Source: Siderastrea siderea (lineage: Eukaryota; Cnidaria; Anthozoa; Scleractinia; Rhizangiidae). From it: a DNA stretch of 64,000 nt. Below the pieces are notes generated by a model, which worked only from the letters and a program-made list of their open reading frames with translations, ran no database searches and was not told the origin of the DNA. How positions within the stretch are numbered: the first letter of the stretch is position 1; each line of letters begins with the position of its first letter. Below are positions 34,046 to 46,000 of the stretch, piece by piece. Location: the NCBI GenBank assembly GCA_964030785.1, contig OZ034975.1, positions 33,199,769-33,263,768 on the forward strand. Direction: 5' to 3'. The position numbers and the translations under genes were made by a program.

Positions 34046-37000
34046 ATAGATAGGTAGTTTATTAAAATTACATCGCAGCCACCACGCTGAATTACGTAAT
34101 ACTTTACAAGTCAATAAAAAAAATCTATGAGACTACCATATTATTAATAGACATAGTCTAATTTTAAAAGGATAATAATAGCAATGAGTATCCATTCTGT
34201 AATAACGTGTGGGGAGCAGTCATTTCCAAGAAAATATCGAAATTGTGGGAAAATATCCAAAAAGTACATCCTTTTTACTTACGTCTTAAAAAAAGATGGT
34301 TTAGACTAAAGCGTTAGTTCTAGCGCAGTCCGTTATTTTTCCCCAATATGTAAACGCGCGAGTATTCAGACACTTCGAACATCTTACATGAAATATGGTA
34401 CACGGTACGTCGTACGGCCACGTGACGTCGTGACCTGGTGTTCTAATAGGTAGACTGACTTGATTCTTACTGAAAGAACATTAAAGAATGGTTTTGAATT
34501 ATCGATCCTACAATAGTATATATATTATTAAGCAATGAGAATCATGTGATTCAATAGCACAAAGTCATCCTTCCTTTGCTAGTCGCCAAATATTTAACAA
34601 TTATTCTTTGAAATCCAGGTGAATAGTGGCAGAAAATTTACCGAGCTGCGATTCGGCGAGGAAAATATTCTGCCGCTATTCACCGAGATTGAAAAGAATA
34701 ATTCTTTTAGTATATATACATGAAGTGATCTCAACAACAAACGATCTCAACATTTCCAGAAGGAAACCATTAAAAGTCGATTTAATTGACATCTTAATTA
34801 ATGCGTAGAAAACATGCAAGCGGTACAAAGCATGCGCAAAACTATTTACAGAATTTTCAAACATGGCAAATCTAGTTCAATTTCAAAATAATGACATGGA
34901 AAAAATCCAAACCAGTCGCCCGGCATTTCAATCTCCCTAATCACTCCAGCCAACACATGACGATCTGTGGCCTTTCCCTACACCAGCGTAACACGGAAAG
35001 CCGTAAAAATCTAGAACAAAAATTCATTTTTCAAATTGGCACACTTAATCCCCACGGTATCAACGAGCGCTTTTCATTTAACTAATTTAGTCTTGTTTTT
35101 TCACGTCGCCATGTTCCTATAGCGTAGGTCCACCACTCTCTATATAAACGAAGTGCAACCCACAATTCCTTGATTCGCTCTGACGAAGGGCTAACGTTCG
35201 GAACGTCAGCCTAAAGGCTTTTAAATCACAAATAAGAAGGCGTGATTTATCAAGCTTACTAGAAGACGGTTGTATGGGCCGACATCTATGTAATTCTTAG
35301 TTTCTGTAAATATAAATTGATTATTTTAAATTAGTTTTTTATGTATGTAGTCTTGTAGTTATTTTATGTGTATTTGTCACAGTTAATTTTATATTTTTCA
35401 TTGTTATTATAGTTATCTTATGGTTACCTTTAACTATTAGTTAGGCGTCCCCTATTAGCAGGGGGATTTCCCCCTGCTAGACACTTTAGACACGTTAATA
35501 AAGTTTCTATTCTATTCTATTTCAATCTCTTTACGGTGGCCAATTTACCTTATTAACTCAGTTGATAAATCCAAAATTTTGTGTTCTGAGGGTAAAGGTC
35601 AACTTTTCCCATAAAATTCCACTTTTGAGCGCTGATATGTTTACTTTTAAAATTCCAGGACAGTCATTCCAAAGGCGGAAGGCTAGATATGTTAAATCTC
35701 TATCGAAAACTAACGCTGCTTCATTTATCAATACAACTTAAATTCGCCGGCAATTCGTGGTTTTTCGAAATTTGTATCTCCTGGTCAAGTGATCTGTCAT
35801 GTAATCAAAATTATAGTTTAAGGAAAAAACGCAGCTTCATGCTTTTCCATGCGTTCTTTTGTAAGATATGGTCGATCAACCATTTTTTCCACCCAGAGTT
35901 TGAACCCAGGCCTCTAAAGTGCTTGCTTCAATCAAAGTTTTTAAAGTTCACTTAAAAAGAAAATTGAAAGAGCAGTTGACGAAGGATCCACCTGAAATTA
36001 TACTACGTGCGCAGGACTGTGGTGAAAACTGGATGTTTTGTTTTACAAAGATGTTCTCCTGGATATTTTTGGAGGTGCTTGATTGAATAGCACTTGATGC
36101 TGCTGCCGACGACCCCGCAGTATTCATTTCTGCCGATGCCGGGCGAAGAGCGACTTGGCGGTCGGGTTTGCTTTGATTGATGAAATCTGTGGTTGCCAAG
36201 GACATGTCACTGGCGGATCAAGTGGCGCGGAATGTGTGGCTAGCGCTCCCCCCCCCCCCCCCCCCCTTGGGGTCGTTTAAGCTTCTAACTAAGTAAGGGA
36301 ACAAAACTATTACTGAGGCGATTTTGTCTCGGATTGTTCTGATATTGTTCTGTCAGGTGAGCCACCCCCGTTTCAAAAATCCTGGATCCACCAGGGCATG
36401 TCCTGAAACTGCTCGAACGTCGGGCGATCGTTGTAAGATTCCAGGCTTGCATCGCTTTTATGGCCCGTGAAAGCTCTGATACGGCGATTTGTCATGTTTC
36501 CCGACGACAAAATACTGACGGTGGTCGACCTGACAAAGTGGTTGGTGAACGGAGGGTTGACACCAGCTCGTACGGACATATTCTTTATCATGCTGCCGAT
36601 AGTGTTGTGGCCTTAAGTGGTACCGTCAAGAGAGGATACCCCTTTATCTTCTCTTGGTACCGTAGAATACCAGCTGACATCGGACGGTGGATTAAATTTG
36701 GCACCGCTTAAGAGCTTCTGAAGCAGAGCTTCACATTTCGGATTCAAATGTGACAGGTATGCCTTCACTACAGCTACTGGACAATGAACGAGTCCTTTGC
36801 TTTCAAACATCTCCCCGTCAGATGGGTCGTCCGTGCCATCTAAACCACCGAAGGTGATTTTTTGTTGAAAATCTCCTGGCGCTTTACTGTTAAGCTCATA
36901 ATATTCCAGTACGGAATTCGGGGTTTTGGAAAGTTTCAGGCTTGATTTTGTCAGTTGCCGTTGGTTTTCCCGCCCTCTTCAACCAAAGTCGAGTGTTATG

Positions 37001-38066
37001 AAAAACCACGCTGTTTGTTGCAGCTTTTTTGGGTCGAGGCTGTTTGCATCTATCACTTCGCCAGCTTCATAAAGCTTCGCTACAGATGTCATTGTTAACG
37101 CGGGCTTATGGACCGTGGAACATACTTGACCTGACTTCAGAGAGACTTCAGTAAGGAACTGAGAGCTTTGTTTGCTTCTGTGTACTCGCTGTCACTAATT
37201 ATCGAGAATGGCTTGTTACATTGATAGTTTTACTTGTATTCAAGAACTTTTTTGTCAAACAAACATTTAACTAAGTTTAAACGTGTCAGTCTTTTTTGAA
37301 CAAAACAAAGCCTTACGCAAAAAATTTATTCGCATGTTAGAGCGAGTTTTTCAAAGATCATTCTTTAGTTTAATAGTTCTATAAGACTGTTATGGGATGT
37401 CGGTGTTTGTTCTTCACACGTTGTGCTTTATGATAAAATGTAAGTCCTGTTTTAGTGTTTTCTATCCTTTTTCCCTACGGTTTGTCAACAACTTTTTCTT
37501 ATATAGGCGTACTTTCAGCTTTAATCGTGAGTGGTAGCGCGCGTAGTCTGGACACTGTTTACAAATCTTGGCCAATTCTCAAACAATTGGCCTCGTTTCG
37601 TCCTCAACAAGGCAGAAAAAAATAAACATGTTATTCACCGGCCTAGAGCAGTTCGTATAGGGAAGAAATGTACCCTAGGCCTCAATCTTGAGTACGGCCC
37701 TGGGCCTGAGGCTTTCTTTACCGCGTATTCAAGACCTCGGGCACAGTATTTCCCTCTGCGGACCTTCCGCCCGGTAAGTAACATTATTATTTATTTGCCA
37801 ATTTTGGTAAGCTCAAGTTATTTTATGAGAAGTTACGTTGTGAGAACTTACTGGCAGTGGTATATATGTGTTGATTAAATTCCTGAGCTTTATTGCCACT
37901 TCAGAAATAACCTAATTTAGTAATACCGGAGTTCTGAGAAACAAACGTCGGGTACCCTTCAGTTGTACCAAAATTCTAAACTTATAATTTTCTTTCAAAG
38001 AATGAAGTACGTGCACCCGTCCAAAAAAAAAACAAAACAAACAAAACAAAACGAAACAAAACAAAA

Positions 38067-38101
<35 letters not shown>

Positions 38102-39053
38102 CAATGAAAGAAAATCGTTCAAATTTTTCCCACTAACTCAAAAACGCTTGCCAGTAAAGTAGAAATCATAAATCAAACAGATCTTGAAATAGAGCATCCT
38201 TTTGGATGAGTCAAAAACGCTTCCCTACAAATTTCTCTACTATTCCTGGTAGTTCTTAGAAAAAAGGTTAAAACAGAAAGCGTGCATTGTAAACTACATA
38301 ATGCCCTATTTTCACAATATTTCTTACCAACTTTTTTTATTTTAATTTTTTCCAATGATTTAGTATGCTTTCCGTCTAAAATCGGTCACTGGAGAAATTT
38401 ACGATCCTTTCGACCGATTTCAGGTTATTGCGAAAGCGCTTACGCGACACTTTTATCTATGATTTTAATGCTAATACTGTCAAGCGCGTTGAATGGTTCC
38501 GATAATTTTTCTGCGTCATTTTAACCCTGTGCTGGTGAAGTTGTTACAGCTTTTTCTTAAAAGCAAGAAAAACTGTTTATTTATCCGGCATTACTCATTT
38601 CAGGCGAAAATGCGTTCCTAACTGTACAAGTAGGTTCGTTCATACTTTTGAGAGTTAAAAGAGATATGGGCGCTGATTTGGATAATTACCGACAGCATTC
38701 ACAGTGTGTAATTTGAAATTTTCAATTTCCCAATTTTAATTTTCCCATTTTCATTTGTCAATTTTCAAAGCCCCATTCCAATTCTCCGTTTTAGTAACAT
38801 CCAGCTGGTAAATTATATTGTTCCTTGGTACGATCACACCAGAACAAGAAACAAGATGGCTCCGTTGTGCGAACGGACTAACCTATAGATTTAACCAAGC
38901 CTAACAGTGGAGCTTCTTTTGTTTTGCTGGCACTTATTAATTTGCGAAAATACCCTCATTTTAGTCGTTAAATGAAAAAAAAAGAAAGAAAGAAAGAAAG
39001 AAAGAGACATAGAAGGAAAGAAAGAAAGGAAGGTAGAAAGAAAGAAAAAAAAA

Positions 39054-39142
<89 letters not shown>

Positions 39143-39990
39143 CGTTTCCCAAAATTCTTGTTCCTTTTCTCTTTGAAGCCACGATGCGACTTGTTTTCTG
39201 TACTGGTTACTTGTTATGTTCTGGCATGATGTGTCTGTCTTTATATTGATGTTGAAATGGCAAATCGACCAGAAAAACACAACTGGCTTCAAGATATTGC
39301 TCATAATATAGAACACCAAAGGGAACAGGCATAATTCGGTCCTCTTTGTTCCTCAACGTGACCAAGTTATACTTTCAAAGTACGTTTTCCACGCTAAATC
39401 CGCTAAACCCTTGGGAGAAAAGACTATGGCATCACAGGCCAGAACAAAAAGATAAACTTAACCTTTGTTGTTTTACGAAATAACTGTGACTTACAATACG
39501 CCGTGCATGCACTTTATATTCGTTGTAAACTTGGCAATGGAATACAATGAAGCCTTCTATAGCGTTCATAGGCTGAAAAAGGCGGTCACTAGGTCACCAA
39601 GACTACACACGAGTGCTACAAGAACTTTTCCCTGATGTTAAAGTGTTTAACGGTCTCAACGTATACCACGTATTTTAACTGAATTTATCATTAGTACTTC
39701 TAGCTCCAGCTACTTTCTCTATGATGATAAAGTGTGTAACGATTTTAACGTATACTACGGATATGAACTGAATTAATTAAAATAATAACAACTGAATCTA
39801 TCATTAGTACTTCTACCTCCAGCTACTTTCTCTATGATGATAAGGTGTGTAACGATTTTAACGTATACTACGGATATGAACTGAATTAATTAAAATAATA
39901 ACAATAATAATAACATTATTATTATATTAATAATAATAATAATAATAATAATTTTATTATTATTATTATTAATAATAAAAATATTATTAT

Positions 39991-40031
<41 letters not shown>

Positions 40032-40033
40032 AT

Positions 40034-40069
<36 letters not shown>

Positions 40070-43000
40070 TAATATAATAATAATATTATTATTATTGTTA
40101 TTATTTTAATTAATTCAGTTCATATCCGTAGTATACGTTAAAATCGTTACACACTTTATCATCATAGAGAAAGTACCTGGAGCTAGAAGTACTAACGATA
40201 GATTCAGTTGTTATTATTTTAATTAATTCAGTTCATATCCGTAGTATACGTTACAATCGTTAAACGCTTTATCATCACAGAGAAAGTTGTAGTAGTGGTA
40301 TTATTTATTATTAAATTAATTCAGCTCATATACGTCGTATACGTTAAAAGCGTTAAGCACTTTATCCTCACAGAGAAAGCTGTACTATTAGCAGCTGTAG
40401 TACACATAGTAGAAGGAGAAGTTAATAAATTCAATTAATGTACGTAGCGTACAAGCTAAGAACTCTACCGGTGATGTTAAGGTGTATACCGGTTTTAACG
40501 TGTTCTCCGTATATGAACGGAATAAATTAAAACACAACAATATTTAATGAGTTCATCGTGCTGAACTGTAATTGGTGGTTTAGTTCCCAAATGGTCTTAC
40601 ACGTTCCTATAAGAACAAGCTTAGGCCAATCCAAGGTGAGTTCCTATTCCCTTCGGCCTGCTTTCGAACTGTAATTGGTCTACGATCATCTTGAGGCCGC
40701 ATTAAATAGAGGGAAACATGAGCCGAGTACTTTAGTGCGTTGCTTAATTTTAAAATGAGCAAGCAGTGCTCCCAGCTTAATAGTAAGCTTATTCGTGATA
40801 AAGCGGAATGCAGTATCATCGCAAAAGTTGAGAAACAGTGTTCTGTCGTCGGATTTAAGGGTGTATGGCGTGTAAAAGACCAGGAAATAGAGAATGCATG
40901 GAACTGGATCTGCGAAAAACGAGACGAGTGCGATCTGAAGTTATCAAAAGTCAACGGAGTCTGTTTCTTCTTTTCCTCGATAAGTACGTCAAAATTAGAC
41001 ACCAAAAAACGAAAAACGCCACAGAGATCACAAGCACTAAGAGAAAGCGACGATTCAAGTGACGAGTCTGCAATTAGTGCTTCGCAACTGTCATCGCCTG
41101 GCAAGAAAGTAGTTCCAGCCATTTCGTATTGGGTGGCATGCCAAACGCCAAACGGATCAGCAATGAACCCGCTAAAACTACAAAGCGCGCGAGAAAAAGA
41201 CCTCGCCTTGCCGAAAGCCAGTCGTCCATTGGACAGCAGAAGAAAATAACCAGTTTTTTCCTATCGCAGCAACGCCCTCGAAATTAGTATTTTGTTCAAG
41301 TGACTATTTTCAGTCAGTGTTATTCGATGTAATTTGTTAAGTGAAAGCGTAGAAGACACAAACAGTAGGAAAAAAAACACGTGTGAATATTAAGTTGTTT
41401 CTTTGACATTGTGCGAGATGAAATCAAATGTATTTCTCAGTTGAAATGATGAATGTCATTTATGTTTTCTCAGAATGGTTTAGACAGTCCACAAGAATGA
41501 ACCAGTAGAATTTGCCAGTTGCGATTTATTTTGTTATCTCGTCGATTGAAAGTTAGCGTATCGATTAAGTAATACATGTAAGGGAAGGAAAGGAAAGGAA
41601 AACGTCAAACTAGATTAAAAGAAAGTCACTTTTAGAGTGCAACTTCGCTTACTTTACTTCGACTATCTCTTACACGATAAAGGGTGCTTCGGGTCGGTCC
41701 CATATTTTATTAGACGAGTCTTGGCACGTTACTGTGTTTCTAAACATTATGTCAAGCTATAGCTGCATTTTCATTCCAGCCCTTTTCTTGAGAGAGTCCG
41801 CCGTTCTTCCGTCTTGAAATTTGAGATCGGGATCCCTCAGAATTGCCGTCCACTGCCCAAACCCGTGCCGATCGATTCCCTTCTTGAGAAAATCGTCCTC
41901 GTCTGCCGTGAATTTCAACACCCGACGATAATTTCTTTGAACTCGCAATTGGTTTGTGGGCGGGGAATCCTTTTCTTTAGGGGGCGCGCTCTTTGTTTCT
42001 GCTGTTTCGACTGGAGCTGCAAGACTTGAAGTTGAGCCGCTAAACCTCGTTTGCACTTCCCTATCCACCTCCGAGCCTTTCGTGCCTTGTAGCTTTTGTA
42101 GACACTCGTGAGCTTTGACAGCAACTTCGCGCGATCTTTGCTTTTGATAGTGAACTTTTGCAAAGGCAGAACTGTGTTTTTGGTCTTCGGACAAAATTTG
42201 TTGCTCCTTGCTTGTGAGCAGATTGAGGCTTTGCGTCTCGACAATTTGACGATAGCGCGTCGGATTAATGAACTTTCCGATTGCATCAAACACTAGTTTA
42301 CTCATGACGTCGCCCAATTTGCTGTGCTGGCCTCCATTTCTCGTGACCAGAACGAACTCGCACTGGGGTTTTAGCAATGGCCTTACGAAATTTATGTAGC
42401 TATCGAGCGCCTGCATGCTTGCATCGGTCAGAATTAAGGAGTCAAATCCATATTTGCTAGCAGTCTTGAACTTTTTCTGGTCGATGAATCCCCCGTTCTC
42501 CTTAGCTGCTCTGACCATGTCCACTGTCAAATACTGATAAGTCATAGGGCGAGACCCCTTCACCTTGATGAACAAATACACTGCGACAAATTTCGTGGCA
42601 AATGTTAAGTCCGAAGGATTAACATGACCTGGAATGGTTTTGCACGTCTTCACAGTGTTCTCGTAACGAGGCAAATGAAATGTCACCACTTCTAACAGTT
42701 CTTCCATGGTTGCCCAGTGCCCCCTAGCATCCAAAGTTTCAATGTCTAGATCTTGTGTCCACTGCAGTCTCATCATCTTTGCCACTGTCTTACGCGCTCG
42801 TTTAAGGTACAGCTCTGTTGAAGACAAAATTCGAAGAACTGTGTCTGATGCGCCGTTTATTTTTCTGAAGTCGATTAATTCGGAGATCGCATCAATGTAG
42901 CCCAATCGGCCACCGTGTCCGAGTTTGCATTCATCTTGCAAGTAGTCGATAAACTTGAACAACAGACTATGAGAACACAGGCTAAAGTCCAGCACTTCAA

Positions 43001-46000
43001 AACTCAATTCATCTTCATCTTCGCAGCAAAATTTGAGAAATTTAAAGCATCTCTTGGCTATCTGCTGAGCTGCACGATCTTTCTTGCAACCCCCACCACT
43101 TCCAGTCAACCATTTCGTGAATAACTCGCCAATTTGGCTGGAAACTGAAAACGAAGGCATTACCCTGGCAGTTTGTTTTGTGATTTCACCCGATGTATCA
43201 TCATCGGCAAGTTCTTTGGTACTTGAAACGTCGGGTTTTTCGTCAAAGAAAAAGAACCAACTGTGCTTGGTGTTCACATGTTTCCTGCAGCCACGTTGAC
43301 TTTTAAATCCATCGTGATCACACGCCTGTATTGGACAGTGATACAAGCTATCTGTTTCTTCTTTTTCCAAGTGAAGCCGTTTTGGTTTTGGTGATGAGCC
43401 ATCGATTTTTGACCAGTCAACCTTACCCTTTTTGTTCATGTCGGACATCTGAGTGATTCACACAATTTGTTCCACTTACATAAATAGTGCCGGAACAAAA
43501 CACAAAGGCGACAACAAAACAATGGCTGTATTGTACAAGTTTAAACTTGCCCCAACCTGCCCCAACTTGCCCCTGCTTGCTCAGGCATGTGTCTGCTTGC
43601 CACTGTTCATTATTCTTAAGTAAGCTTACAAATTTGAGGTGATATATGGCGTTGGTGTGATTATATTCAACCTTGCCCGGGCAAGTCCATAAGGGCCTCA
43701 AAAAGTCTTTAAAAATCTGCTATTGACTCTGCTTCGTGTTGTTTGAAACTTAAAACACTACACCAAATGTTTTTGCCAATTAAAAAGCGATAAAATCATA
43801 GATGGCAAGAAAAGAAGAATGTTTCTGTTGAACAAGATGTAGAAAGGAACTGTCATTTCTAAATAGGAACCATTTTACATAAAAAGGAACTAATGGTTAG
43901 GAACAAACTGTTCCACGTGCCAATAAAAAGGAACATTTCGTTCAAAACGGAACCTGTTAATGGGAACAATTGTTCCTCAAGTGAATACAAAGGAACCAAT
44001 TTTTAAAAACAGGAACAATGTTAGAAAGGAACAAACGTTCCTTTACAAAAAAAGGAACGTAATTAATTGGGAACCAAAGTTCCTCGTGTCAGCATAAAGG
44101 AACAGCCACTCTAAAAGGGAACGCATTAATAGGAACAATTGTTCCTCAAGCGATTAAAAAGGACCAAAATGATAAAAGAGGAACAATACCATTGGGAACA
44201 CCTGTTCCTAGGCCACTCATTTAGGAACAAAAAGTTCCTTTCAATGTTAAAAATTCGGAACAAAAGGTTCTTTTTAGCTCTAAATGAACACTTTGTTCCT
44301 ATTTTTAACAGCAATTTGTTCCTTTTGATGCTAAAAGGACCACTCCAAAGAGGAACCATCATCTCTTAATCGGAACGTTCCCAAAGCAAAAAAGGGAACA
44401 GCGCTCAAAAATAAAAGTAAGTTAAAAAGCCACTTAAAGGATGAATAAAATATGCCAAAGCATCTTATGACTCTCTATACTGAACAGATACAACAGCCAA
44501 AATTTGATTGATAAAATCATGCTAGAACATGTTCAAATTTGGAAGTAAAAATTTTGGGAAACGTATAAGAAAGAAAGAAAGAAAAATCCATGGTTGACGG
44601 TTGTGGACAGAGAAAACCAGAAGGCAGTAGCTCTGCTATATTTGGCTTCGAGACCGCTGCGAAATGCTGCGAACTCAAGCGGTGTGCCGACCGAGTTCGC
44701 AGCAGAACGTTAAGGTAAACTGAACTTTTCGCTTGATTTTTTTTCGCCTAAATTAAGCTTTTCGCCTTCCACCAAGAAGAGAAGAGAGTATTTCTTTTGA
44801 ACTTTTTCTTTCCACCAATAAAGTTGTTTTTGACTTTTGTTGTCTTTGCTTGTCTCGCCAAAACGCGCGTCCCCATGCGATTTCGCGCCAAAAACGCGGG
44901 TTACAACCCAGGGTTATATCAAGTGTATCCCCCCCCCCAAATTGTTGACCCTGTGGTGCGACGGACGGACGGTTATGTGACTATTACGTCACTACCAAAG
45001 TTTCTTGGCACAAAATTGTTTGTTTCAACTCCAGCAGCTATACAACAGTGATATCGCACAACTTCAATCCGCTTCGGGACAATGATTGATTATTCAGAAA
45101 ACATCAAACACATACCACATTATACAGCCAATAATTGGAAGCCTTTTTTTCCAAACATTGAGCTCGGATATTCACTTTGGAGCAGTTTCATTGATTCATT
45201 CAACGTTGCAAAGAAACGCTCTCAGGTAGCACTTTTTTCTTTCAGTCATTTGATCGATTCTTCGCGCGAGCAGCTATCAGTTGGGTTTTATATAATATGT
45301 GCATTTCTACTGTTTTTTATCAAACAATTTGTTCATGCTTCTAGCTGTGCGTTCATCGAGTTATGACGCACCCGTACGCTTCTCTCGTGCTCTCTAAACT
45401 TCCTTAGTGCACCATAACTCGATAAACGCACGCTAAAAAATTAACCAATTGTTAAATTAACTCTATCGCAAATATGGCGACGACCGGATCTAGCATTACC
45501 CATTATTTTGTTCGGAGGTAATTCCCCGAAGGTATCTGGAGGTACCTGGTAGTGAGTTCCACAATTCCACCGCATAATATTTGAAAGAGTGCAGGCCGTA
45601 CGTGGTAGTTGCTGGTTTTGGTAATGATAGTATGTCAGTGCCTTTAAGATTGTAGATAGACGGTCGTAGAGTTAATCGTTTTTTTTAAATACTTAGGATA
45701 GTTGGCAAAATATAAACATTTATAAATAGTGGTTAACATACTTTGTATTCTTTGACTGTAAAGAGAAGTGGTTTCAGCCTTATCTAATAACTGCTGATAA
45801 GTCGAATCTTTGTCATGAAAAACAATGCGTAGCGCGCGCCTGTTTAGTGCCTCTAACTTGTCGCGGTTCTTGGAACTGCAAAAGTGCCACACTGTTGAAC
45901 AGTATAGAAAGTGAGACAAAATAAACGCCTTGTAAAGCTTTAACATTGCACTGGTTCTAATGAGCTTACAAAATCTAATCATAACTTTTAGCTGATTATT

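Noticed and set aside
38891..39319. Frames of SFFLSFFL or KERKKERK
   Set aside because: Encoded by the (GAAA)n microsatellite.
40607..41122. 171-codon minus-strand frame overlapping the hypothetical ORF
   Set aside because: Opposite strand of a more protein-like ORF; leucine/serine-rich shadow composition and no domain.
44126..44369. Overlapping 76-78-codon frames on both strands in the GGAAC array
   Set aside because: They arise from the motif array and show no domain or start context.
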